NCBI RefSeq assembly: GCF_032854445.1
Contig: NC_088295.1
Coordinates: 25,657,385 to 25,721,384 of the forward strand
DNA from: Liolophura sinensis
Lineage: Eukaryota > Mollusca > Polyplacophora > Chitonida > Chitonidae
Direction of reading: 5' to 3'
DNA: 64,000 nt
Numbering within the stretch: position 1 is the stretch's first letter; the number at the start of each line of letters is the position of its first letter. The translations under genes were made by a program, and so were the position numbers. The notes below the pieces were generated by a model. The model was given only the letters and a program-made list of their open reading frames with translations. It searched no databases and was not told the DNA's origin. Positions 24,281 through 36,515 of this stretch are shown in pieces.

Positions 24281-24489
24281 ACAGGATTTATGAGGGCTTC
24301 TACCCTGCACTATCGCACTGGCAATAATATTATGGTGCCCCTAACCCTCTTGTTAGGCGAGGCGCATATATCCAGCAAAAGATGGTCGGTGCCTTCAGCA
24401 ACGTAATTCTCTTCACTTCCGAACGAAGGGAGATAACCTAGTCAACAGACATATATGGTAAAAGATACAGGATACAGGAATATACTCAT

Positions 24490-24509
24490 CCCCCCCCCCC
24501 CCCGCCCCC
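24490..24509. repeat. Poly-C tract (G-rich on the receptor's coding strand)
   Basis: Fourteen C, one G, then five C. On the transcript of the receptor gene this is a 20-nt G-rich run about 65 nt downstream of the exon 2 donor. Confidence 0.98.
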
Positions 24510-24573
24510 GTGGACTGTAGCTGTCCATTGAAAATGGGAGTACTTTGTGTGAAAATGGGATAAGAAGACTTAC

Positions 24574-24674
24574 AGGTTGACAGCAGGGTAGATTGCTGAG
24601 AGTAAGTGGTATATCTGCAGCGGCATCCAGCACAGCACGAAGAGACACACCACAATTATCAACATTTTCACCAC
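24574..24674 (-). CDS. Receptor exon 2: TM6
   Basis: 101 nt between the acceptor TTCCTCCACAG and the donor GTAAGT. It is read in phase 0 from GTG: VVKMLIIVVC, LFVLCWMPLQ, IYHLLSAIYP, AVN, then CT carried into exon 3 (residues 275-307). It has the CWxP toggle motif of TM6 (C289 to P292) followed by Leu-Gln, typical of peptide receptors of the NPY/tachykinin/kinin group. It continues the NKRK basic end of exon 1 without a gap. Two longer ORFs overlapping it (80 and 116 codons) are in wrong frames. Confidence 0.96.
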
Positions 24675-25950
24675 CTGTGGAGGAAAAAATGCAGTTTGTA
24701 AAATAGATATGTACATATATACATATATACCAACATATTATAATGAATTTCCTTCTGATGTAATAATGCTGAAATGCAGCGCCAGTCATCAAGAGCAGAG
24801 AAATGTTTTTGTCAAGACTTAATTATTTGAATTTAGAGCAAACAGATTTAGGAGTATGGGCATAATGATTATTAAAATAACTAAAACTATATTCTGTCCA
24901 TTTTGGTCTCTGAATTTCAAAGATATTTTGGCATTAAGCAGTACCAAATAAGAAATGCCCTAATGAAATAAGCAGTAAGGTTAAACGAAACATATGCCGT
25001 TGAAATAATGCTAAAAATTGTATGTTGTACCATAATCCAGTAGCACGATATTCATAGCAGAATAACATAATTTACACGATTGATAATATAAAAATCGCTA
25101 GAATTTCATCACGCGTGTTCTGACGCGTTTCATGTGTGGCATTATTATGAAACAACCAGTAAACATCGGTTCACTGACACACACTTTGAATGGACCGTAA
25201 GATCAAAGAAGCTTCAGCAAGGGTAATACACGATATTTGATGAGCTCCTGACAAACACCTGACAAACGGGTGTGAACTGCTCATAAATATAGTCATAGCA
25301 TCGACCAATTTCTCTCAGAAAATTGGTTTACATGACATTTAAGGGGGGAAGTGATTGGGTAGTAGCCATTTTAATGCTGAGCTATGAGCACCAAAGTCAA
25401 GCCAGGCAAATGTATATAATCGTTACGAAAAACCACCCCACGTTTCAATCTCTAATGCAAAGCTCTTAACATCGCGTGGAGACTTCAAGCATCCATTTTA
25501 CTTCACAGAAGAAACCTTTTTGTTATGTCCATCGTATTTTAGAATCTTCATTGTTAAGACAGAAAAGCAGTGCTGGACTAAAGAGCTCTGTCAGAGGTTT
25601 GATAATGTAACAGAATGATGTAGACGGCTTACATACTCTTTTATATGCGCATTGTTCAAGCACTTGGTTGCACAAGAGCATTTACACTTAGATGTTGGAA
25701 AATAACTTGTGCATTGCAGCTTCCTTCTCTGAATATTGCCTAGACTGGTAAAAAGTCTTTTGCCGTTTACGGGAGATGTCACTTTGAGCACTTTTTGAGG
25801 CAAAGCCGCAGTTTTCCCGGTTCATTTGTTAATGACATGAGCTGGAAATCCTAGTTTTGCTGATGCTGTAGAAATTCTCATTTTTACTGCTTAAGCTGTA
25901 CGAATGGTATTTGCATTTGGATAAATGCCAGATCTTCAGCCTCATGCAGC

Positions 25951-26160
25951 CCACGCTGGCTCATTTCATTAAAGCGTTTCTCTCTAGAGCCTTGACCATG
26001 GAGCCAGAAGTCTCAGGATCGAATCCAGGTTTGGCTGCCACGTTAAGTCAGAAGGTCTTTCGGGTACCTGCCGTACAGCGACGATTTACCCGACCGGCTC
26101 TGTTTTCTTCAACAATGAACAGACGTCTCCCTTCAGTTTATGTATATCACTACAAATTCG
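25951..26160 (+). mobile_element. Possible tRNA-derived SINE of a third type
   Basis: GGATCGAATCC near 26017 resembles an RNA polymerase III box B, with TGGCTCATTTCATTAAAGCG about 55 nt upstream as a weak box A. No second copy in the window confirms the body. The tRNA fold is incomplete. Confidence 0.35.
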
Positions 26161-27914
26161 TCTCTTTTTACTTTTAAAAAGTAAAATCCTTGCCAAGTCA
26201 TGTTGCGCGCTCTTTATAAGAACTTATGATCCCACAAGGTGAACGTAGTTCAAAACTTTGTCATTTAAATTTAGTAGCTAAAACTCTTAATCATCCAGCA
26301 TAATTTCAGTGCAAATACTCTTACGGAGACACTTAATAAGCCAGTCTTTCGACCGATAAAACAAAAGCATCAGATGACCGCTGTTAACAAGCCACATGTC
26401 GGCTTTAAGAAAAGAAATGTTCTCTAGGGTATGGTGGTAAACAGGCTGTTGAACCTTCAAGATTAACAACAAGCAAGGTTTCATGCCCGTGGCACGCTGT
26501 TGGAGTACCTATTACAAACAGCCGTTTGAGAAATTTCTGAATGTTACATATATTTTGTTACAGTTTTCTTTACTTCGTTCATGAATACCAGTTGAGATAT
26601 CGAAGAGACTTTCGTTCTTCATGAAGACAATTTGGCTGTACTTGGAGTCAGCCGGTTTCCGACAGAAAGCCTAGACATACTACATTCATGCCAACACCAC
26701 ATGGACCGAACCTGTCAAACATGCAGGTTCTCCTAGCCTGTGGGAATTGCCCACGCCAAGTGATTAAGTTTCGGCACCGCATTTCAGGTGCTTTGTAAAA
26801 TTATGTAATACCGAAGCCTACTTTGTCAACCGATAGACGCTGGCATTCTAGAACTTTACGGAATTTCCTGACAGGCGGCGTAACTCATTCACGATATTCA
26901 CCTTGCCTCAAAAAATCACGGGTTGTTAGCATGCTACAACTACTGAGAGATGCCTAACCAAGAATGGTGCGCACGCGACAGAACGCTTAAGACACCATCT
27001 GACCTTAACACTCATGTTAAAGAAATTAGCCTTTTTATCTATTTATGCTGAAGTTAAGGTAATGACGGCTTACAGTAAGTCTGTTTCTGTTTAATCATGC
27101 AGCAGCATTCTCAATGTTGAATTCACTCAGGGTTAATACAAACCCTGTGCGAAAATGCCTATAGGAATCATGTATAGCGGCATATACGCTATCATAGACT
27201 ATGAAAATTTTGTCTTACAGCATGCTATTCAAGAAAGCCTTGCAAGGCAACGTGCTTATGTTTTCATTATCATTATTTCTGACACCATTGTGGTTTGATG
27301 GATTTCGGAGACAATTGGTCACATGATAAGCAAGACACATGGGAAGTGTTTTGAGTGATCTTTAGTACATTTATATGAACCCTCCATCACAGGTATGCAA
27401 AATAAGTGGGATCGGGTTATAGGCTTAATAGTTGTGTTCAAGTCAATCACGCCACTAAGTCTACAGACAGTACACAATCACAGTCGTCAACATCAAAGTA
27501 AATAAAAGGTAAGGGTTTCAGTCGTGCCACTTTCGACCATATCGCAAATTTATAACCAGACTTTTCATGTGTTACTTTGTCTCCCACTGGTCCTTCAGAC
27601 AGGATTTCCTGGCCTACAGAGTTAGAAATTTATTTATATCTGCTAATACTAAGACCAAAACACAGAACGGTAACAACAAACTGTCCCATTCTGTGTGCTT
27701 CAGCCATATGGCGAATACTGGACATAAAAGCCCATGGAATGACTGGAATGTACCTTAAGTATAGGATTTTATGCGACACACTAGTAGTATCGAGGCCAAC
27801 AAATTGTGGATATTATGTAAATCTGAACAGTGAACAGACATACAGACATATAAATGAACAATGAAACAAAAATGAGGCTGACATCGTTGATCCCTGGGCT
27901 TATTCTAGACACGA

Positions 27915-28050
27915 ACGGCAATCTTGGTTGTTGGTTTTGTTTGCCTTGGTTGCTATTAGGTGATGTGTTTGTTAGTGGTTGAGTTTGGTTGTCATCGATT
28001 ACCGGTAATTGCTGATGGTTGAGCGGTTGACAATGACTGAAATCATTCTT
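27915..28050. repeat. G/T-rich cryptic simple sequence
   Basis: Recurring TTGGTTG, TTGTTTG and GTGGTTGAG words on the plus strand, with a strong G+T bias but no steady period. Confidence 0.5.
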
Positions 28051-30372
28051 CTTCAGTTGCCATGAAATGAATTGGTCTTCAATCTTTCGGCTGACTCAGA
28101 TTACTGGCCATAAAGGTGTGTTAATCGGGCAAATACTTGTATAGTGTTAGTTTGATCCCCTAGTTGTCATACTGATAGTGTGGGTAATGATAAGAGCCAG
28201 TGCCATTTTTCAGAATAAAGGTGTCTGTTGCCATATGCGTTTTTTATAGGGACAATTTTGGTGAAGTGAATTGTTTAAGCTACTAGTGTCAATCGTCAGT
28301 ATCCATTTGAGTGTGAGGGTTGCGTTAGGTTACAAGTTTGTACAGCTCCAGGGAGTGTTGTGAGCGATGAAACCTAGAACCAGGTCTCGAATGATCGGAG
28401 CTTGGTGACAGTGACAGAAGAGGTAGAACTGATGCTTTGAAATCAACAGTATGAAGGCCTACACAAGAAAATTGATTGGTTTGTTTATCAGATAGCATGC
28501 TGTTATCCAAACCTGGCCATAGATTCTTCGATTCTAATCGCCAAGGATATAGGAATTATTATTTCATAATCGACAAGCATCAAAGGTTAACTTTGTGCTA
28601 AACGCCAGTGAACAATTGATTCTGTTGATAAGACGGATGCAACAAAACGCATAAACTCCATAACTCGTGTTTGTTTAGATTCAATAAAGAATCAAAGAAC
28701 AAAGTCTGTCGGAAGTTAATGATTTAACATCCGCACAAAGGCAATGGCCAAACAGGCAGAGCAAATATATCTGAATAAACATAAGGACATTGGTTTTTAA
28801 GAATGTCGTACTTTAAACGCGCTTTGCTTCCTCCTGTGCCTTTGGTCAACAAAGGCAGATCGCCTTTTTTGATAAATCCATAAATAAAGCCTGTGTTTCA
28901 CCCAGGTTCATACCAGTCCTCACATATTGAAAATTCAGCGTTACAAGGCGTCAACAGAATAATCACTAAGAAGTAATCAATCCCCGGTAAAGCTTTCCTA
29001 AAGGGCACCTGATCGCAAATCGATGGGACCTCTTATGTTTTCCCTTGCCTTTATGCTCCTCCACGAAGACTCCACTTGAACTGAATTAGTTAGGTTTGAC
29101 CAGACTTAGGCGGGTATTTTTTTTAATCCCTCTCATGGCAATCCATCTTGATTTATGTCATGGGGACTTGGCCTTGCTAGAATTTCAGTTGAGCATATGC
29201 AGAAGAATTAAAACTTTGCCCCGCATTTGAAAGTCCACTCCACGATGAAAATCTTTTCACCTAGCCATCGAACACTGGCTATCCAGCGTGAATAGCTTAT
29301 AACCATCGAAGACTGTGGAACTCTAGATTCTAAAACAGTTCTGTAAGATTCCTCGCCGCTAACAGTATTTGAAATGAAAAGAAAGCAGTTTTCTCGAAAA
29401 CTAGCTTATGTCTGCCATAATGTATAGTATAATATTGATTGTGCTTTGACACAAATTTAAAAAAATTAAAATAGAGTAAAACGTATATTTGAGGTAATTT
29501 GGACAATTTAGGATGTGATGGACCTACAGGTATCTTTCTTTTCACAATTGTGTATACATATACTCAAATAATTATTTTGTCTAAATACTAAGATTATTAA
29601 ATGAACGCCTACTTTTGTAACAATTTATTGCATTTAAATAATTAAATGTTAAACTCTCTTGATTTCGCTATAAATCCAAATTTCTTTTGCATCTCCGTAA
29701 CATTTTATTCTACAACTAAAAATATTGAATGCGGGCATTCACGACAGGTGTCCGATCTGTTGTTGATGATTTTTCTTCGCGGTAAAGCGTAAAGTTTTAA
29801 GAGCAAAATATCAACAGAGGTAAGATCCTCAAAAATAAACAATTCAACACAGTCATATCTTATTTGAACAAGTGAACAAATTCTCTGTAAATCATCGCTG
29901 CAACGTTGAGTTCTAGACTGTAAATGAATACACATCCATCGTCTATTGTAACAACTCAAACGTTACAGACCGTCGGGTCCAATAGCTGTTAATACTTGTG
30001 AACCAGGACATGATGGGAAATATAGGACGTCAATCAAAGTCTACTTAGACACATAACATCCACTTTACATGTGCACTCTTTCCGTAATATTCATACATAA
30101 AATAACTGGCATATGAACTGAACTGAACCGAAATATTCCAGCTGTTTAATTACACACAATACTGGTTTTGTAGATGGCTTGACTACTGAAGGCTAACTAC
30201 TTTATATTGAATGAGGGGGCATCTGGAGTGTGACAGTTTTAGACATCAGCCGCTGGTCCCTATAATAGTAAGTTCTAGGCGCTTATAGAACGTGTAGAAA
30301 TGTGTACGAATTTTGCATGCATTTCTTTTTCGGCGAAAATATTTTGGTTTAAAGTAGACCCTATAGACACAG

Positions 30373-30387
30373 CCCCCCCCCCCCCCC
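30373..30387. repeat. Poly-C tract of 15
   Basis: An uninterrupted C15 run within intron 1, prone to length variation and assembly error. Confidence 0.98.
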
Positions 30388-31059
30388 TGTCAAAGTCATA
30401 TTCATTATAAATTAAGCAAAATCATTTAGTTTATAAAAATTGCAGTATACGTGATTGGAAAATCCTATACACTCTGGTTACAGTATATGTAAACACAGAA
30501 GTTTTTCAAATTTTCGCTGGCCTTCGGATTTGTACTTTCGGAAAAGAGAAGTTAGTTCGTGCGGGAAGATATAAAAGTCCGTCATTCGCAAAATACCAAG
30601 TAATTAGCAAATGATACATGCCTCAAATAAACCGCGGTCAAGAAATTCAGATTGAGTAAAAGATAACATTCAGAGGCAGTCACTCTTGCGCTGCCAATAT
30701 AAAAAAGTACTATTGACCAAATTCTGCCTCGGACCATTCTGATTGCTCATGCAATTAACCCGTTTTTATGTCTATCTCATGCAACATTTGCGAATCTCCT
30801 TCATGACAGCTTCTATTTACATTTTCAATTGGCATAAGAAATAAGACTGTCAAATGCGCACTGCATGTGGTTTTATCACGCTCCTCTTTCGTGTTTAAAC
30901 GCAATATCTCGGATTCAGGCTTTTCGCAATATTTAAAAAAATTACCTTTCTTTGTTGAGACATTATGACGAAATTTATTTCTAGATTTCCCGTCCCTTTC
31001 TTTTGGCCGAGCCGCCGGAAGAGGGGTCTAAATAATGACAATTTTTTTAGGTTGAGTCG

Positions 31060-31140
31060 GTGGCGGCCGCTTTGCTGGGATGGTTATCTCAGTTGATGGA
31101 AAGGAACAGGCGGGGGTTCAATCCCTGCCTCCGCTTAGAA
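31060..31140 (+). mobile_element. tRNA-like sequence, probable SINE head
   Basis: GGTTATCTCAGTTGATGG resembles box A and GGGGGTTCAATCCC is a good box B (GGTTCAATCC). The distance is too short, and the acceptor stem cannot pair, so this is not a functional tRNA gene. A tRNA-derived SINE promoter is more likely. Confidence 0.45.
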
Positions 31141-32221
31141 CAGGGAATTTCACGAGCCTTGCCTCAGGCTTTCGTATTTTTTGAGTATGGAATTGTCATT
31201 TAGAAAAAGAACTCTCCTGCTCAACTGCTTCTAAAGATTACCTTTGGAATGACAGTCCACAGCCCAGGAATGAGCAACAAGAATAAACAATGAACACAAC
31301 CTTGACGTTTCGAAATTTCAATTCTACCTTTCATTTCATTCTCAATTGAGTAATAAGCTGGGGATGGTTAGAGCCATCATTCAAAAGTCAGGGTGATGGC
31401 TGCCAGTTTCTGTAACAGATTTTCCACGTTGTGGGAGGGCGGAACAAATAGCTGGCAAGTCGTTCTTTGGTCATCTTTCGATTACGAAGGTTCCAGCATG
31501 ACGGATAGAAACTTTTTATCGATCGCCTCTTGCAAGACTTCAAGACATGGTTTCAAGCTGTTGCATACTTAAGGTATAGCCCACAGCTGATTCATTCTAG
31601 TCGGCCAGACACTTGTCTTGAAAACCTCACGACTGGAGACAGCATTTCCAGAGGCGCATTGGTCTTTCCTGAGAATACGAAGACACATGGAAATGGCAAA
31701 CCCTTTTCTACTATAACACATTACTTGTGAAAACGCGTAGTGTGACACTATACTTTAACACCTTGGCCATTTAAGATTTTTATGTTAACTTTGAATATTA
31801 AAGACCGTAAGTGTAGGTAGTCTTGTTGACTTCAGATCCATTTGGACATCTCTCACTCATTGATTAGTCGTGTTAATTTCAAGCCGTGATTTCGCAAGAG
31901 TAGGGTTTGAATTGAGCAAGCTTCATTGGTGTGTTTTTTGTTTAAATTTACGTCGAGAATAAGTCGTTTCTTGAAAAGAAACCCGTGTTGCTTTGAAAAT
32001 GGTTCACGAAATGATTTTACAACTAAGTCCCTTCACATAGTAGTTTCATAGCCTGCAGAAATAGGAAAAAGCGTCTCATTAGATTTTGGCCTTTGATTTG
32101 TCTTTTTGTCTGTAAATTGATCGTACCCTTAAGACGTTCGCGTCAGGATGTTTTAATCAATAGTAAAAGGTAATCAACTAGAAAAAAAACCCAACAGAAC
32201 AGAAGTATGTTTAGTCACATA

Positions 32222-32252
32222 TTTGCTCACCAAATGCAGTTTGGTGAGCAAA
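32222..32252. repeat. Perfect 13-bp inverted repeat, 5-nt loop
   Basis: TTTGCTCACCAAA at 32222-32234, loop TGCAG, and the exact reverse complement TTTGGTGAGCAAA at 32240-32252, followed by further A residues. It would fold as a stable hairpin in RNA from either strand. Confidence 0.95.
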
Positions 32253-34567
32253 AAAAAGGCTTGCATTCATTTATTTGCTCGAAAGCGGTATAGCCACAAT
32301 GGTCGAAATTCATGAATTCATAGTCATTTCGATGTACAATGTTGATTAGCCCAAAAAGTTGTTTTCATTGTTTACATTAATACTTGAAAAGAATTTATGG
32401 ACTTTTAATTTTATGAAAATACCAGAATATGTGCAATAAAATCCACCTCTGTATAGTTTGGCGTTCTCGCTGTTGCTTGACCCACAAAGACATACTGTAC
32501 AACTAACAGTAGTGCCTATGACACAGGGCGGTCATTGAAAAAATATTGGCAGTCAGTTTCATGCGTGGGCGGAGGAAAGCGGTGCCAAGGGTAGACCATC
32601 TAACCTTTGCATATTACTGACGAATTTCCTACATGTGCTGGAGAGACTTGAAGCGTAACGGGCAAAAAACAAACCCGAGATTACCACTGGTGGCTTATTG
32701 TTACTACGGCCTCAAAATGCACTGTCCTAAACCCGGATTGATCCGGCAGCGGTTGGGAGCCGCTTCCGAAATGTTCTCAAAAAGTAACAGCAGTGAGGGA
32801 ATAATAAATGTTGATAACAATAGTTTATATTTGTGTTTTTACTTGTTTTACACAGCATTTAATTTCATTAGCGTTTCACATCGCCCTTACATGATGATGG
32901 CGACTCTTAGTGACCGGAATAAACCCCCACCCTTCGGCAGGTACCTGACAAACCGTCTGACTACAGAACATCCCATAAAAACATACGTCATTGGTTAGAG
33001 GCTGATTGGCCAAGCCCAAGAACATTTACTCTATATTTGACCACTTCATCTCTCTCTTCAACCTGCGCTCAATGTGTTTGAGAACTATTTAAATGAGTGA
33101 TTACTAAACAACCAGCAAAACCTACTGTCAGTACACAGCATCAGGTCATCCTATACTCATTAAATAAAGTTAAAGCTTTTCACTGTGAACTGGTTGTTGA
33201 CTGGTGGTGCGAAAAATTATTGAAAATCATATAAAGGTAGCTTAATTTATATTAAATTTTCAAAAAGCTTTCACTTCTTTATTTGCCACACATTGTCACA
33301 TGTTATGTGTGACATCCAGTTTTGGCTTTGTCGTGTAGTAGGTGTCTGACTGAAGGTAGATGAACTTTTTATTGCAATTATTAAACTGAGAATACTTTGT
33401 CGTAAACTCGTCGAGTGAGTATTGTATTGTCTGAGACGACACAATACGGTACGGTACCAAGCCTTAGAAAAACATCATTCTGTGTTGTGAGTGTGAAACG
33501 ACAGTGCAGCGGTCCAGGTATACCTTTCGCAAGTATTCTGACGTAAATTTGCTGTCCATTCAACGAGAGGTACCGTAATGTATGGCCTTAAATTATGCAT
33601 GAGAGCATCCTGGTTGTGCCTCATACTTGAGTGGATAATGATCTTTAAATCAACAATCTAACTGGCATACAACGAACAAAGGAATGGTTTTACAAATGCT
33701 GCTATCAACACAAAAATGTAATGTGCGTTCTAGCAAAAGTTTGTCTCTTCACGTCCATTTTTGTATTTTACTTGGCATTTAATAATATTATAACTAGGGT
33801 AAAATTTGTTGGCTTTTTGCCAAGCCGCTAAATATTGTTGATTAAATTATTTTGCTCTTATCTCTTCGTGGGATGTTCATGAAGGTTCAGTGTTATGTTA
33901 TATAAATTTGGTATCAGTTTCTTATCATTGATTTAGACTACCCGGGAGGTACAGGATACAGGTGCACGGGAAAAACAATTTGAATCACACGTGCAATACG
34001 TTTACAATTTATGGATGGCACGTGTTACTATATATATAATAGTATATATGGACAGACATACGTACAAATGTAATTAATCACTTGCATATACGTTCTACAA
34101 AAGATCTGTCAACAAACACATCTGTCATGAGTTTGATATTCGGACAATTTGCCGTACCCATTACCGATATGCAAACAGCGAGGTTAAAGTTACTCGGACG
34201 ACTGCTTTCAGCCGAACGATAACCCCGATATGTCTGGCGTACGCAGACTGGGTGGATAACTCTTAGCTAGTTTGCATGAGACAGGCTCGTGCCTATTCAC
34301 ATATGGGCCATGTTGGGACACGTTGGAAGAATACTAGTTCATGGAAAACGGACGCCCGCTGGCCTAATCTAGTATAAAATGATTGCTGAGAAAGCCCTGG
34401 CGTGGCTATGTTTGGGTGCAACATTCTAAAGGTCTCCCTGAACTCCTTCAAACCAGGCAGAAAGCGTCAAAAGACATTCAGAACAAACTATAGTTTCTTA
34501 AAAGAATCTCGGTATGTATACAACCACGGACCACAGAACACACTTTCTCTTTCTATAAATATTTTAC

Positions 34568-34806
34568 TGGCCTCGATAGCACAGTAGATCCAGGGCTGGT
34601 TGACCCATATCAGTATAATGGCTCGGGCGGGGCGGCTTACTTGCCTTTGATAAGTCGTCTCAGTGAAGCAGCACTAGATAAAAGAGCGGTGGAAATCCGT
34701 CCTGCAACAAGGAGGCACATCACATGCACTCTAAGGATTCCTTCGTCGTCATTTGACTGAAAAATTGTTAAGTACGATGTTAAACCCCAAGCACTCACTC
34801 ACTCAC
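34568..34806 (+). mobile_element. CACT-tail family SINE
   Basis: Starts with a partial tRNA-like head GGCCTCGATAGCACAGTAG. It jumps by internal deletion to GGCTGGTTGACCCATATCAG, then GTCTCAGTGAAGCAGCACTA, ATTCCTTCGTCGTCATTTGA and TTAAGTACGATGTTAAACC. The tail is CACTCACTCACTCACT. Confidence 0.9.
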
Positions 34807-35332
34807 TACAAAAATTTACTTTCATGTAATCTACTTTCACCTGAAATAAATGAATCGGGCAACTAATCTCGGATTGATAAAATCTAGTCTCAGTGATACA
34901 AAACTGCGCTATTAACTGATTTGTCTGAAACTGCTAGTATACGAGTATTATTCTCCGCTGAAGTTGTTTAAAGCATTCATTCCTTATGTGTTTATGTAAT
35001 AGCAATACTTGCGACATTTGGGAAGTTTCACTAATGGAGAGGTATAGTCTGCTACAGTTAAGATCACAAAATATTAACCAGTAAGGTCCTTTGTGTGTCA
35101 CTAACAACATGTAATGTTACGTAAGAATGCCACATCCATCAGGGGCCGCTGTCACAATGTTTCGTAAGTATTATTTGCTATAACTGTTTGGGGGAAATCA
35201 CGTTGTTCAATTTATAATGCCCAAAGAGCAGGTGATTTAGGCGAAAGAAACTATAATAATATGATTCAATAAGTTGTAGGAAAGTGAGCCCAGAGCAGGG
35301 TAGTTTAGAGATAGAACCCTTTAGTCGTTAGA

Positions 35333-35574
35333 CCTTAATAGAGGAAGTTGAGCTTGGCGTTCAGCATGAAGGGGATAGTGCAACGACTGGTTGACCCGTA
35401 TCAGTATAATGGCTTACTTCCCTTCGGTAAGGCGTTTCAGTGAAGCAGCACTAGATGAAAGAGCGGTGGAAATCTGTCCTGCAACAATGAGGCACATCAC
35501 TCTAAGGATTCCTTCGTCGTCATATGACTGAAAAATTGTTAAAAGCAACGTTAAACCCAAAACACTCACTCATT
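35333..35574 (+). mobile_element. CACT-tail family SINE, head lost
   Basis: TTGGCGTTCAGCATGAAGGG, ACTGGTTGACCCGTATCAG, CGTTTCAGTGAAGCAGCAC, CCTTCGTCGTCATATGACTG and AACGTTAAACCC, then CACTCACTCA. It lies only about 530 bp from the copy at 34568, in the same orientation. Confidence 0.9.
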
Positions 35575-36444
35575 TGCTTTTGTCGTTAGAGGTAAAAGAA
35601 TCCTGTCGTACCATGTGACTTGTCAAAAATGTCTGGCAAATTTTGTTGACATTAATTTTCCCATCATCTGACTGGAAGTGTTTTGGAGGTAAATTAACAC
35701 AAATTTTCCTTCTTGCAAGCGCTACGTTTCTCAATTGTCTCCATCTTTCGTCCTCTACAAACAACTTTTTTGAAACTTTCTTCAGGCGCCCATGTTATGT
35801 AGTAAATGTAATAAAAATAGTTGCCTAACATTTCTGACAGGTGACAGAACAAGATAACTTTTTGCCTTTGACAATAAAAGAGTTCGAACTGGAAACTTTA
35901 TAGTAGGCATGGTTGTGACGTGCAGGTAAAACTGCGAGTGCGTTGTGAAAAGGGCGTTAGCTCTTGCTGCCTCAGTCGAGGTTAGAGGTTGGAAAATTTG
36001 CCTGGAGTTCGGAAATGTGCTTTGATTTCCCAGAAGATTGGACTAGACTTTCCTCCACCTTTAAAAGAGATAGCCGTCACAGTAGTGAAAAATTTCGAAA
36101 GTAAGACATAAGAAACTAAATTAATCTTCGAATTGTCTAATTATCTAACCACCGAAAAATTCAATTATTTAGCTTAAGAACGGAACATTGCATTACTCAA
36201 AAATTATTTAGGAAAACCATAATTAGTTTTGGTACATTTTAGTTTCTTAGTTACATGTAGGAAATCACCATATTGATGGTGCTTGCACTCAATGTGATTT
36301 GATGTAGTTGTTTTTTTTTTCTTCAGACGCATCCACAACAAGAATGCGTGTCTAACTTATCCCCAATAAACCAGGCTCAAATTCATCCAGCACACTCAAC
36401 AGTTCATATTTCACAACAGGGTGACATCTTTAACGAGGTTACTC

Positions 36445-36515
36445 ATTCTTTGATTGACTGATTGATGTTTAACTTATACGACAGTGGTCAGGTGTATGGG
36501 TGGAGAAAACCGGAG
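36445..36515 (-). mobile_element. SINE scrap, AAAT-tail family
   Basis: GATTGACTGATTGATGTT, AACTTATACGACAGTGGTCA and GGTGGAGAAAACCGG are diverged pieces of the 3' core in reverse orientation. Confidence 0.5.

Larger units (their letters stand above)
20750..24573 (-). other. Receptor intron 2 (3824 nt, phase 2)
   Basis: Begins GTAAGT and ends ACTAACAG. It contains a 5'-truncated AAAT-tail SINE (23443-23589), a CACT-tail SINE (23935-24280) and a G-rich tract on the transcribed strand 65-85 nt inside the 5' splice site. A GC-richer stretch near 21650-22000 has ORFs on both strands but no recognisable family. Confidence 0.88.

Noticed and set aside
24413-24792. 80- and 116-codon minus-strand ORFs over receptor exon 2
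   Set aside because: They use frames that break the TM6 sequence; the true exon is in the third frame, bounded by consensus splice sites.
32633-32998. 121-codon plus-strand ORF in intron 1
   Set aside because: Longest ORF outside the receptor and the satellite, but composition is mixed with no domain, no signal peptide and no conserved motif; length is within chance for 64 kb.
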